From assembly GCF_003576645.1 (NCBI RefSeq), contig NC_044922.1, positions 22,670,471 through 22,734,470 of the forward strand: a DNA stretch of 64,000 nucleotides, given 5' to 3'. Each line of letters opens with the position of its first letter. The first letter of the stretch is position 1. Shown piece after piece: positions 53,077-64,000 of this stretch. The notes under the pieces are model-generated. The model ran no database searches and was not told the origin of the DNA. It worked only from the letters and a program-made list of their open reading frames with translations. The DNA is from Ipomoea triloba. Lineage: Eukaryota; Streptophyta; Magnoliopsida; Solanales; Convolvulaceae. Both the position numbers and the translations under genes were made by a program.

Positions 53077-54379
53077 TGATGGGTGTCGAAACCAACAAAT
53101 AATAAATACTTACTCTTATGAATTGTAATAGTGATGAGTAAGGTCGTATCCACAGAGACTGGTTAGACTTATCTTTAGCAATAGATTTAATAAATAATGA
53201 AATGAGAATCGAAACTTAAATAGCAACAATAAAATAGAAAATAATATCAAATAGCAAATAATTATCAACTAAACGTCAATGGCAAATGGTATCCAACCCA
53301 AGGAATCATATCAGTTTAATTCTAACAAGACAGATATTGATTTGCAAGCCAAACTAACTTTACTCTTTACTAGATTGGTTATGGTTATTAACAAGCTCTA
53401 ACAACCTGTCTTTCCTTACTTCGTCGGTAATTAAAACAAGCTCTTTAATTACTTCCCTAGCTAATAAACAACCCTAAAAAAGCTCTTAGGATTTAATTTA
53501 CTACTAGCATTATCGAATTAGAAAGACTACCAATCCTAGCCAACAAACTCATAAGCTCGGTTCATTTAAGCTAGACTATATATCTCCATAACACAAACTG
53601 AAAATCAGTTATAATCAAAATGTGCTATTTGCTACTAACATCAAAACACTTAAACAGTTACGGATTCAAGGTTCTGACTAGCAATTTAATAACTTGATAA
53701 TTGAACAATGGGCCCTATTGCAACAATTAATCAAGCAATAATTCATATATATGAATATAACAGAAGATATATAGATAATAAAGCGCAAAGAATAATTTAG
53801 GCTAAATAAAGCTTACTGGTCTTGTATAATCAAACTTCCATAATCCTCGAATTGGAAAAATAAGAACTTAGCAGGACATCGTAGGAAGTGTTTACAATAT
53901 ATATGAAATTCTTTCGTACAAAAACTGACGATTTTACTACTGAACTCCTTGCCTATTTATACTAATTTAGGTTTAGATTCAACCGTTCATTCGAAGGAGT
54001 GACTTGCGGTCGAAATCTACCCGAAAATGCTTGCCGCACACAGTCCGTATCTGTCGCACGTCCATACGCAGCATCGCAACAGAAGTCCACGTCTTTGTAT
54101 AGTAGCAATTCACGGAATTCGTTCGTAGAAGAAATCTTGCAGTCGCCGTCTACGCACAATGCTCCAAATTAAAATGGCTATTTAATGTTAAATGGAATTG
54201 GACTTCTGAAATTATAAAATAATTAAAATGAAAAGTAGTACGTGTCAGCCCAATTTAACAACTAAGCTTAATTATTCAATATTAATATAAAATATAAATT
54301 AAAGTTTAAGATAAATATAATATTAAATAAATAAAACTAAAATTTTAATCTAAATTAAATATAAAAATAGTGTTTATCA
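53077..54379 (-). repeat. LTR 2, shared by both array units (1303 bp)
   Basis: It is the 5' LTR of unit 1 and the 3' LTR of unit 2. No divergence from LTR 3 was noticed on reading. Confidence 0.92.
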
Positions 54380-55712
54380 AAATCCCCACACTAATCATTT
54401 GCTTGTCCTCAAGCAAAGACATTATTTAAGAAAACATAAATATATAAAAACTCATAACACTTCATGAACGTTGGTCTCAAACACATTATAAATAATTAGT
54501 TAGTAGTTTATTTGAAAATGGAGTAAACTAAATAACCAAGCCCTCACGGGTATATCACTCATCACTCAAAAGTGTTTGAAGGGTGTATAGATTTCACTCA
54601 AATCAATTCCTATAGAAATGCTCTACCATAGACTTGCATATCTTCTCATTCTCCACTACAAGATAACATGCATGATCAAATCATAAGGACTTTCTCCAAG
54701 GTTGTAATGGGGCTTAGGGCAAAGGGTAGGAATTATTTGGAAAAGTAGTTCAAAAAGCCTTCAAAACTAGAGGAGCATGATTAAATGAACTAACTCAAAA
54801 ATAAAGACCAAATGAACCCAATCGCTCTTGTTATTTTGATAGCTCAACTCCAACCAAATAAACTATCACATCTCCATATGAGCACAACCTATTCATGCTT
54901 TGTTCAACATGAGAAATACTAATAACAACCAAAAATGATAATTCCATTTTCTCTTTTTCTCTTTTTGTACCGCTACTTTTCATTTTTTTTTCTTTTTCTT
55001 TTCTTTCTTTTTCTTCTTCTTTTTTTTTTTTTCTCTTTGAAAACACCAACCAAAAAGCTCTTAGAACTCCAATGACACTTGCATTATTCTCACTCATATA
55101 CACACTTTTGCCAACTTCTTTCCCCACACTCAATCCTTATCATTTACCCAATCAAAGATCCCCTAGTCCTCTAGGCAGGGTTAAGGAAATTAATTTCAGG
55201 TATGAGGCTTATTATAATGTGGCTCAATAAGAACAAAAATACGGTTTACAGGCTCAAAGTGGCTGACAAAGGAAAATGATTAGGGTATGAAAAGGCTATT
55301 TGGCTAGTGAGGCTAAAAATCAAAGATGACCTTAATCATATTAAAAATCATGCATGTATCAAATTAGCTTTAAAGAGAATCAAGGCAAGTTCTAGAGATA
55401 CAAGTCCATGAAAGATATCACACAAGAACAAAATAATTGGACTGAAGTGTCAGTCAAAGGCTCAAATATCTCACAGGTTCATGCTTGGTTAGTTTAGCCA
55501 CCACCATATCAAACAAAACACTAATTAAATACTCATAATATGCAAGATCAATTATTCAATTATGTTATGAATTTTAGTAAAAATACTATTACTTTTTGGA
55601 AAATTTTAGTAGAAAAAAGAAAGATTTTTTTTTTTCAATTTGAAGAGAAGAAAATAAGAGTAGCAAATAATCATATCCCCTCCCACACTTATTCTCAACA
55701 TTGTCCTCAATG
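54380..55712 (-). other. Non-coding 3' internal region of unit 2
   Basis: Copy of 49189-50518, differing mainly in T-run lengths (near 55020 and 55625). The 100-codon frame here exists only because of such a length change. Confidence 0.7.
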
Positions 55713-56447
55713 TTAAATAGAATGTAAAGATAAGAGAAAAATTAATAAAAATGTAAAACAAATAAAGGGAAGAGTAGAATAAACTCCCTTTGGGTTGCCT
55801 CCCAAGTAGCGCTTTTCTTTAACGTCTTTGGCTAGACGCCATTTTCTTCCTAACACATCTTCAAAGTCAGGATTTCTATTCAACGCAACATTCAGTTTAT
55901 CACCACCAATCAAATGATAATCTTCTTGCAATAAAATATCCACAACAAAAACAGATGACATGCCATTCAGATGTTTCGTGGTAGTATTAAATATATCAAA
56001 TTTAACAATGTCACCATCAAACTCCATTGTCAATATACCATCATGCACATCAATTTTAGTTTTAGATGTTTTCAAAAATGGCCTCCCTAATAAGATCAAT
56101 GAAGAATTAGGGGGATTATTATCTTCTTCCATATCCAACACATAAAAATCAGCAGGAAAGATTAACCCATCAACTTGTACTAAAATATCTTCTAAAACCC
56201 CCACAGGATAAACATTCGATCTATCAGCAAGTTGAACAATTACACCAGTTTCTTTTAAGGAGCCAACATTTAAAGATGAATAAACAGATAAGGGCATGAC
56301 ATTAATTGAAGCTCCAAGATCTAACATTGCGCTTTCAACATTAACATTTCCAATTTTGCAAGGGATAGTGAACATACCTGGATCTTTGCATTTAGGAGGC
56401 AACTTTTTTTGAAGGATAGCTGAAACATTTTCTCTCATGCTTACCAT
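55713..56447 (-). CDS. Aspartic protease domain, unit 2 (244 aa)
   Basis: Same residues as the frame at 50519-51253, with the DLGAS active-site motif and the LLGR loop. Again it is not followed by reverse transcriptase. Confidence 0.85.
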   Translation of the reverse strand: MVSMRENVSAILQKKLPPKCKDPGMFTIPCKIGNVNVESAMLDLGASINVMPLSVYSSLNVGSLKETGVIVQLADRSNVYPVGVLEDILVQVDGLIFPADFYVLDMEEDNNPPNSSLILLGRPFLKTSKTKIDVHDGILTMEFDGDIVKFDIFNTTTKHLNGMSSVFVVDILLQEDYHLIGGDKLNVALNRNPDFEDVLGRKWRLAKDVKEKRYLGGNPKGVYSTLPFICFTFLLIFLLSLHSI

Positions 56448-56638
56448 TTCATTGCTTTCAACTTTCTTTTATTTGTGCACAACTCCTTGAGAAACTTAGC
56501 ATATCGAGGAATTTGTTTAATAGCATCAAGTAAAGGAATATTTACCTCAACTTTTCGAAATGTCTCTAGAATTTCTTTTTCTTCTGCGGTGTTCTTGGAT
56601 TTGGCCAACCTACTAGGAAAAGGAGGAGGAATTACCAA
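56441..56638 (-). pseudogene. Gag-protease linker segment, unit 2
   Basis: Identical to 51247-51444. The same stop and frame change are present, so these defects precede the array's formation. Confidence 0.7.
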
Positions 56639-56665
56639 AGACTTTGGATGTTCTTTGACAGGCTT

Positions 56666-58246
56666 TTAATCATTTTGAGGTTGATGGACCTCCTTTTCAG
56701 TTTCCTTATCTCGGTTGGGTGTTTTCCTCACTTGAGTATGTTCTTCCAACTCTTTTCCACTTCTCAGGGTAATTGCACTCACATTTTGTTTTGGATTAAC
56801 AATAGTTTGTGAGGGCAACTTACCTTGAGACTCCAATCTACTCACAGTAGATGCTAGCTGGCTCATCTGACTTTCTAAGTGTTGAATACTTGTTCTTGTT
56901 TCTTGCTGAAATTGTTGTGTCTGTTGCTGAAATTGTTGTGTTTGTTGCTGAAATTGTTGTGTGTTAATGGCAAGTGACTTAACAATATCCTCCAATGACA
57001 TACTTGAATTAGAAGATGGTTGTTGTGAAGATGAAGGTTGTTGCTGAATGGGTTGTCTAGGCTGAAACTGTGAAAATTGTGGACGTGGTTTGTAGCTGAA
57101 ATTTGGATGATCCCTCCATCCTGGATTATATGCATTTGAGTAGGGATCATAATTTCTCTGTGGTTGGCCTGGAAAGCCTCCAACAGCATTAGCTTGCTCA
57201 CAAAAATCATATTGAAGTGTCGGACACATGTCTGTTTGATGTCCAGTAGCAGCACATATCCCACAAGCTTTTACCTGATGCGCACCTCCTAGAGCTAACT
57301 GTTGAACAAGAGTAGTTAAGTGAGATACTTTATTCTCAAGGGAAGAAATGTTCACCTCATTCACTCTTCTAGAAGGTATGTCTTGTCTACATCCAAATTG
57401 TTGTGAATTGGCAGCCATTATGGATATCAAATCTCTAGCTTCTCGTGGCGTTTTGTTCACTATAGCACCTCCACTAGCTGCATCCATCATCTTTCTTTCC
57501 ATGGGAAGCAATCCCTCATAAAAGTATTGAATGAGGAGCTGTTCAGAAACTCCATGTTGAGGGCAACTTGCACACAGTTGCTTGAAACGTTCCCAGTACT
57601 CGTGGAGAGTCTCTGTGTCTCTTTGCTTGATGCCACATATTTCCCTTCTAATGCTGGCAGCTCGTGATGCTGGAAAAAACTTTTCAAGAAATAATCTTAC
57701 CATTTCAGCCCATGTGTTGATTGAGCCTGAAGGAAGGTAAAATAACCAATCCTTTGCTCTATCGGCTAATGAGAATGGGAAAACACGTAGTTTGATTTGA
57801 TCTTCCGTCACTCTTTGCGGTTTGAAGCTCGAACACACCACGTGAAACTCCTTTAGGTGCTTATGTGGATCTTCATTTTCAAGACCACGAAATGTTGGGA
57901 GTAGTTGAATCAAACCTGACCTTAATTCAAAACCAACCTCTAAGGCAGGATGTTGAATACAAAGGGGTTGTTGATTTAGATTTGGTGCAGAAAGCTCCCT
58001 TAAAGTTCTTTGTTCTTCAGCCACTACTTGATTTTCGGCCATTGTTTGCTCTTTTTCGGAATCACAACAAGATGCAATTGATTCAATTGTGGTAGTTGAT
58101 TGAACAGATGTTGAAGAAAGTACACTACTTTTACGCAATCTAGTCTCCTTCCTTAACTTTTTTGCAATCTTCTCAATCTCGGGATCGTATTGCAATTGAC
58201 CCGTACGAGAAGAACGTGGCATAAAAATAAATCTAATTGACACCAA
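56666..58246 (-). CDS. Gag polyprotein, unit 2 (526 aa)
   Basis: Same residues as the Gag of unit 1, with retrotransposon Gag domain, zinc knuckle and Gln-rich repeats. Identity of two 1.58-kb frames shows either very recent duplication or an assembly copy. Confidence 0.92.
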   Translation of the reverse strand: MVSIRFIFMPRSSRTGQLQYDPEIEKIAKKLRKETRLRKSSVLSSTSVQSTTTIESIASCCDSEKEQTMAENQVVAEEQRTLRELSAPNLNQQPLCIQHPALEVGFELRSGLIQLLPTFRGLENEDPHKHLKEFHVVCSSFKPQRVTEDQIKLRVFPFSLADRAKDWLFYLPSGSINTWAEMVRLFLEKFFPASRAASIRREICGIKQRDTETLHEYWERFKQLCASCPQHGVSEQLLIQYFYEGLLPMERKMMDAASGGAIVNKTPREARDLISIMAANSQQFGCRQDIPSRRVNEVNISSLENKVSHLTTLVQQLALGGAHQVKACGICAATGHQTDMCPTLQYDFCEQANAVGGFPGQPQRNYDPYSNAYNPGWRDHPNFSYKPRPQFSQFQPRQPIQQQPSSSQQPSSNSSMSLEDIVKSLAINTQQFQQQTQQFQQQTQQFQQETRTSIQHLESQMSQLASTVSRLESQGKLPSQTIVNPKQNVSAITLRSGKELEEHTQVRKTPNRDKETEKEVHQPQND

Positions 58247-58264
58247 TCCCCGGCAACGGCGCCA
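58245..58264 (-). promoter_or_regulatory. Primer-binding site, unit 2 (tRNA-Asp type)
   Basis: Same sequence as 53051-53070, exactly 5194 bases further on, six bases inside LTR 3. Confidence 0.9.
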
Positions 58265-58270
58265 AAAATT

Positions 58271-59573
58271 TGATGGGTGTCGAAACCAACAAATAATAAA
58301 TACTTACTCTTATGAATTGTAATAGTGATGAGTAAGGTCGTATCCACAGAGACTGGTTAGACTTATCTTTAGCAATAGATTTAATAAATAATGAAATGAG
58401 AATCGAAACTTAAATAGCAACAATAAAATAGAAAATAATATCAAATAGCAAATAATTATCAACTAAACGTCAATGGCAAATGGTATCCAACCCAAGGAAT
58501 CATATCAGTTTAATTCTAACAAGACAGATATTGATTTGCAAGCCAAACTAACTTTACTCTTTACTAGATTGGTTATGGTTATTAACAAGCTCTAACAACC
58601 TGTCTTTCCTTACTTCGTCGGTAATTAAAACAAGCTCTTTAATTACTTCCCTAGCTAATAAACAACCCTAAAAAAGCTCTTAGGATTTAATTTACTACTA
58701 GCATTATCGAATTAGAAAGACTACCAATCCTAGCCAACAAACTCATAAGCTCGGTTCATTTAAGCTAGACTATATATCTCCATAACACAAACTGAAAATC
58801 AGTTATAATCAAAATGTGCTATTTGCTACTAACATCAAAACACTTAAACAGTTACGGATTCAAGGTTCTGACTAGCAATTTAATAACTTGATAATTGAAC
58901 AATGGGCCCTATTGCAACAATTAATCAAGCAATAATTCATATATATGAATATAACAGAAGATATATAGATAATAAAGCGCAAAGAATAATTTAGGCTAAA
59001 TAAAGCTTACTGGTCTTGTATAATCAAACTTCCATAATCCTCGAATTGGAAAAATAAGAACTTAGCAGGACATCGTAGGAAGTGTTTACAATATATATGA
59101 AATTCTTTCGTACAAAAACTGACGATTTTACTACTGAACTCCTTGCCTATTTATACTAATTTAGGTTTAGATTCAACCGTTCATTCGAAGGAGTGACTTG
59201 CGGTCGAAATCTACCCGAAAATGCTTGCCGCACACAGTCCGTATCTGTCGCACGTCCATACGCAGCATCGCAACAGAAGTCCACGTCTTTGTATAGTAGC
59301 AATTCACGGAATTCGTTCGTAGAAGAAATCTTGCAGTCGCCGTCTACGCACAATGCTCCAAATTAAAATGGCTATTTAATGTTAAATGGAATTGGACTTC
59401 TGAAATTATAAAATAATTAAAATGAAAAGTAGTACGTGTCAGCCCAATTTAACAACTAAGCTTAATTATTCAATATTAATATAAAATATAAATTAAAGTT
59501 TAAGATAAATATAATATTAAATAAATAAAACTAAAATTTTAATCTAAATTAAATATAAAAATAGTGTTTATCA
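58271..59573 (-). repeat. LTR 3 (1303 bp)
   Basis: 5' LTR of unit 2. It is followed by the start of a third internal region (59574-60224) that stops at an N. Confidence 0.92.
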
Positions 59574-60225
59574 AAATCCCCACACTAATCATTTGCTTGT
59601 CCTCAAGCAAAGACATTATTTAAGAAAACATAAATATATAAAAACTCATAACACTTCATGAACGTTGGTCTCAAACACATTATAAATAATTAGTTAGTAG
59701 TTTATTTGAAAATGGAGTAAACTAAATAACCAAGCCCTCACGGGTATATCACTCATCACTCAAAAGTGTTTGAAGGGTGTATAGATTTCACTCAAATCAA
59801 TTCCTATAGAAATGCTCTACCATAGACTTGCATATCTTCTCATTCTCCACTACAAGATAACATGCATGATCAAATCATAAGGACTTTCTCCAAGGTTGTA
59901 ATGGGGCTTAGGGCAAAGGGTAGGAATTATTTGGAAAAGTAGTTCAAAAAGCCTTCAAAACTAGAGGAGCATGATTAAATGAACTAACTCAAAAATAAAG
60001 ACCAAATGAACCCAATCGCTCTTGTTATTTTGATAGCTCAACTCCAACCAAATAAACTATCACATCTCCATATGAGCACAACCTATTCATGCTTTGTTCA
60101 ACATGAGAAATACTAATAACAACCAAAAATGATAATTCCATTTTCTCTTTTTCTCTTTTTGTACCGCTACTTTTCATTTTTTTTTCTTTTTCTTTTCTTT
60201 CTTTTTCTTCTTCTTTTTTTTTTTN

Positions 60226-60458
60226 CGTCTACGCACAATGCTCCAAATTAAAATGGCTATTTAATGTTAAATGGAATTGGACTTCTGAAATTATAAAATA
60301 ATTAAAATGAAAAGTAGTACGTGTCAGCCCAATTTAACAACTAAGCTTAATTATTCAATATTAATATAAAATATAAAATAAAGTTTAAGATAAATATAAT
60401 ATTAAATAAATAAAACTAAAATTTTAATCTAAATTAAATATAAAAATAGTGTTTATCA
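60226..60458 (-). repeat. LTR fragment after the gap, with true outer flank
   Basis: It matches the last about 230 bp of the LTR on the plus strand (ending GTGTTTATCA), then passes into unrelated sequence CCGAACCCCCATTCC. A small difference (AAAATAAAG for AAATTAAAG) shows that it is not a simple copy of LTRs 1-3. It is repeated at 61970-62202. Confidence 0.85.
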
Positions 60459-63400
60459 CCGAACCCCCATTCCTCCCTGCTCTATACCCTGGTTAGTTCC
60501 AATCAACCACCATGCTTTCACCTTCTTCTTCTTCTTCACTTTGTGTTTAGCTCATAGTTTACCAGCCTGCTCTTTACAGAAAGAAGAGAGAAAATCCCCA
60601 AATCGTAAAACCTAACCCTAACCTCTTTTGAGGTCTAGTGGCGGTCACCGCCGCCTCGCCGTCATTGACGAAATTGTTAAGGGAAGGGGAGGGTGCTGAG
60701 ATTTCTCCAAGAAGACGTCGCAAATGTGAACACTTCTAGTTTGACTGTAAAATAGACTGAGGACCATTTCGGTTAACGTTTGCATAGTCGAGGATGCAAT
60801 TGGATAATTTTAGAAGTCGATGACCAAAGTGGTGAAATCCCAATAGTCGAGGGACCAAATTGGTAATTAACTCTTTTCCTATGTAAATACACAGAATTAA
60901 GCCTAAGAGACATATAGCACAACTAAATGGTAAACTAATTTACTAACAAACATCAACTAAAACATCTATTAATGCACATAGTTCAGATTTCATTTATATG
61001 CCCATAAATATTTAAAACTGAGAAAAAAAAAGAAGAAGTTTGACACTTAGCTTAACCTAAGATACATAGGACAAAAAATGCAACACTAATTCACTAACAA
61101 ATATCAAGTAAAACATGTATTAGTGCACATCATTCATATTTCATGTAGATATACATATAAATATTGAAAACTGGGAAAATATTATAGAAGTTTGATACTT
61201 AGCTTTTTAAGATTATTTTATTTCCTTGCAATATTTTCCTCACAATTTTGTATTGTTGAGTACCTCTTTTTGATGAAATAGAATAACTGAAAATGATAAA
61301 CAAATAGAATTAATATTATTATTAAAACTAAAAAAAATAACTTGCATAGGAAACAAATCACAAATTATGAAATTACAAGTTAGGAGTATAGATTATACCT
61401 TTGTTAAATAAAGTCATCTTTTAGACTTAGGTAATTTTTGCCCCTTCTATCTGAAATTGTGTCCTGCAAAAAAGAATATTAGTATTAGAAACATTGTGAA
61501 GGTGTAAATATTATTTTGCAATCATCATTGTGAAAAATTAAGAGATGTCATCAAATCATAAGGTACGTACTTGCCCTCTATATATTACTTTGACGATTAA
61601 AAATGCCTAATAGAGGGGTTCTTTGAAGGAAGGGAAAAAAACAATTTTTGTTTTTTGTTCTTGTGCTAAAGTTGAAGTGAGGGTATTTGGGACTAAAATC
61701 TTAAGTTATACCCTTTATATATGTGTGTGTGTCTGTGCACTTAAGGCTAAGAGTAATTTAAAACAGTTTTCATATGTGTGTGTGTGTGTGTCTGTGCACT
61801 TAAAAGGCTAAGATTTTTTATAAGCATCTTAGATATTAAATATTATTCTGAATATAAATATGAAACAAATGCAGTAAAATATGCCTATTGATGACAAAAT
61901 GGAACAATTCCAAAGTCTTTAGTCTCATACAAACTCTATGATGATCTTCCATGCATGTTTATCCAANGCCGTCTACGCACAATGCTCCAAATTAAAATGG
62001 CTATTTAATGTTAAATGGAATTGGACTTCTGAAATTATAAAATAATTAAAATGAAAAGTAGTACGTGTCAGCCCAATTTAACAACTAAGCTTAATTATTC
62101 AATATTAATATAAAATATAAAATAAAGTTTAAGATAAATATAATATTAAATAAATAAAACTAAAATTTTAATCTAAATTAAATATAAAAATAGTGTTTAT
62201 CACCGAACCCCCATTCCTCCCTGCTCTATACCCTGGTTAGTTCCAATCAACCACCATGCTTTCACCTTCTTCTTCTTCTTCACTTTGTGTTTAGCTCATA
62301 GTTTACCAGCCTGCTCTTTACAGAAAGAAGAGAGAAAATCCCCAAATCGTAAAACCTAACCCTAACCTCTTTTGAGGTCTAGTGGCGGTCACCGCCGCCT
62401 CGCCGTCATTGACGAAATTGTTAAGGGAAGGGGAGGGTGCTGAGATTTCTCCAAGAAGACGTCGCAAATGTGAACACTTCTAGTTTGACTGTAAAATAGA
62501 CTGAGGACCATTTCGGTTAACGTTTGCATAGTCGAGGATGCAATTGGATAATTTTAGAAGTCGATGACCAAAGTGGTGAAATCCCAATAGTCGAGGGACC
62601 AAATTGGTAATTAACTCTTTTCCTATGTAAATACACAGAATTAAGCCTAAGAGACATATAGCACAACTAAATGGTAAACTAATTTACTAACAAACATCAA
62701 CTAAAACATCTATTAATGCACATAGTTCAGATTTCATTTATATGCCCATAAATATTTAAAACTGAGAAAAAAAAAGAAGAAGTTTGACACTTAGCTTAAC
62801 CTAAGATACATAGGACAAAAAATGCAACACTAATTCACTAACAAATATCAAGTAAAACATGTATTAGTGCACATCATTCATATTTCATGTAGATATACAT
62901 ATAAATATTGAAAACTGGGAAAATATTATAGAAGTTTGATACTTAGCTTTTTAAGATTATTTTATTTCCTTGCAATATTTTCCTCACAATTTTGTATTGT
63001 TGAGTACCTCTTTTTGATGAAATAGAATAACTGAAAATGATAAACAAATAGAATTAATATTATTATTAAAACTAAAAAAAATAACTTGCATAGGAAACAA
63101 ATCACAAATTATGAAATTACAAGTTAGGAGTATAGATTATACCTTTGTTAAATAAAGTCATCTTTTAGACTTAGGTAATTTTTGCCCCTTCTATCTGAAA
63201 TTGTGTCCTGCAAAAAAGAATATTAGTATTAGAAACATTGTGAAGGTGTAAATATTATTTTGCAATCATCATTGTGAAAAATTAAGAGATGTCATCAAAT
63301 CATAAGGTACGTACTTGCCCTCTATATATTACTTTGACGATTAAAAATGCCTAATAGAGGGGTTCTTTGAAGGAAGGGAAAAAAACAATTTTTGTTTTTT

Positions 63401-63710
63401 GTTCTTGTGCTAAAGTTGAAGTGAGGGTATTTGGGACTAAAATCTTAAGTTATACCCTTTATATATGTGTGTGTGTCTGTGCACTTAAGGCTAAGAGTAA
63501 TTTAAAACAGTTTTCATATGTGTGTGTGTGTGTGTCTGTGCACTTAAAAGGCTAAGATTTTTTATAAGCATCTTAGATATTAAATATTATTCTGAATATA
63601 AATATGAAACAAATGCAGTAAAATATGCCTATTGATGACAAAATGGAACAATTCCAAAGTCTTTAGTCTCATACAAACTCTATGATGATCTTCCATGCAT
63701 GTTTATCCAA
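60226..63710. repeat. 1741-bp segment present twice, each after an N
   Basis: 60226-61966 and 61970-63710 (offset 1744) appear identical on reading, including the LTR fragment. Single Ns are at 60225 and 61967. The unit holds a long-TIR element end (...AATTGGTAATTAACTC, about 60855-60874), a diverged tandem duplication of about 140 bp (about 60895-61035 and 61050-61190) and two short TG runs (about 61724, 61774). The 62-codon frame at 61623 (and 63367) is not supported as a gene. Confidence 0.93.
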
Positions 63711-64000
63711 AGTATATTATTTTCACTTCAGCAAGCTTTACTCTGTCAATATCATGTTTTAACACTATAATAACATAAGTTAAAAGAAACTAAAAATAAC
63801 ATATTTCTTTTTTCCCTTGCATAGCTTTGAAATTTTATTTTCCTTTGTGTGATTTCATTTTTACTTAAAATTGGTCAATTTAACTTACATAAATAGTCAT
63901 ATTTAAACTCTCAAAGTTTTTTGGTGAATGCAGGCATATGCAATGCTAAAATGTAATTAAATTTTAAAATCTAAGATTTGAGTGTCTTGATTAGTTTTTA
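63711..64000. other. AT-rich sequence at the window end
   Basis: No gene or repeat recognised. Confidence 0.6.

Larger units (their letters stand above)
47890..60224 (-). mobile_element. Tandem array of an Athila-like Ty3/gypsy retrotransposon
   Basis: LTR (47890-49188), internal, LTR (53077-54379), internal, LTR (58271-59573), then a partial internal part cut by an N at 60225. Units are 5187 and 5194 bp and nearly identical. Coding strand is minus. LTRs run TGATAAACAC...CACCCATCA on that strand. The primer site matches the 3' end of tRNA-Asp, and the purine tract GTGTGGGGATTT is preceded by GAGGACAAGCAAATGATTAG. These features, and Gag, fit the Athila/Tat branch. There is no reverse transcriptase, RNase H or integrase, so the element is non-autonomous. 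The outer flanks GTTTT and CCGAA do not match. Confidence 0.9.

Noticed and set aside
54831..55133. 100-codon Lys/Glu-rich frame in unit 2 only
   Set aside because: It depends on the length of a T-run. The same region of unit 1 lacks it, so it is not conserved even within the array.
60609..60626. AACCTAACCCTAACC as telomeric repeat
   Set aside because: Too short and of the wrong unit for the plant telomere (CCCTAAA). It is probably chance in a CT-rich stretch.
61623..61811. 62-codon frame repeated at 63367
   Set aside because: It includes TG-microsatellite translation (ICVCVC) and is repeated only by the segment duplication.

Overview
This window is nuclear DNA of a flowering plant, most likely a eudicot. 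It is AT-rich and dense with transposons. Two plant genes with introns can be read exon by exon: a RIN4/NOI-like gene (27345-28720, + strand) and AUG3, the augmin/HAUS subunit 3 gene (33600-41503, - strand). The species cannot be fixed from the sequence alone.

Layout. 1-2100 holds microsatellites, an unusual chain of seven hairpins (131-473), a Mutator-like non-autonomous element with a 9-bp target duplication (778-1694) and a Tourist-type MITE. 2650-5300 is an old LTR-retrotransposon remnant with a younger solo LTR nested in it. 5600-9690 has a tRNA-derived SINE, a Stowaway MITE and MULE fragments. 9691-14465 is a complete but decayed hAT element carrying a BED/hAT transposase pseudogene; it split an older LTR end. 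14640-27000 is intergenic and filled with solo LTRs, MITEs, MULE-type elements and repeated copies of one SINE family.

27345-41503 is the genic island. The 154-residue RIN4-like protein carries the VPxFGxW (AvrRpt2-type) motif and a Cys-rich tail. AUG3 has 18 exons whose splice sites and phases join into one 616-codon frame. MITEs, duplications and a telomere-like tract sit in the introns.

42000-47740 is again transposon-related: a solo LTR sitting in a (TA)n tract, a truncated GRF zinc-finger gene, a 770-bp long-TIR element with a 10-bp target duplication, and a nine-exon RPA70-like pseudogene (45463-47732, + strand) of the type often carried by Helitrons.

47890-60224 is a tandem array of a Ty3/gypsy (Athila-like) retrotransposon on the - strand: LTR-internal-LTR-internal-LTR-partial internal, with almost identical units of about 5.19 kb. 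It encodes Gag and an aspartic protease, but no reverse transcriptase or integrase. 60226-63710 is one 1741-bp segment present twice, each time beginning at a single N, so it looks like an assembly duplication.

No rRNA, tRNA or CRISPR was found, and no clearly new coding system. The features most worth a second look are the hairpin chain with snRNA-promoter-like motifs, the MULE-like family (two copies with perfect and two with near-perfect target duplications), the tandem retrotransposon array, and the RPA-like gene with a possible Helitron left end.
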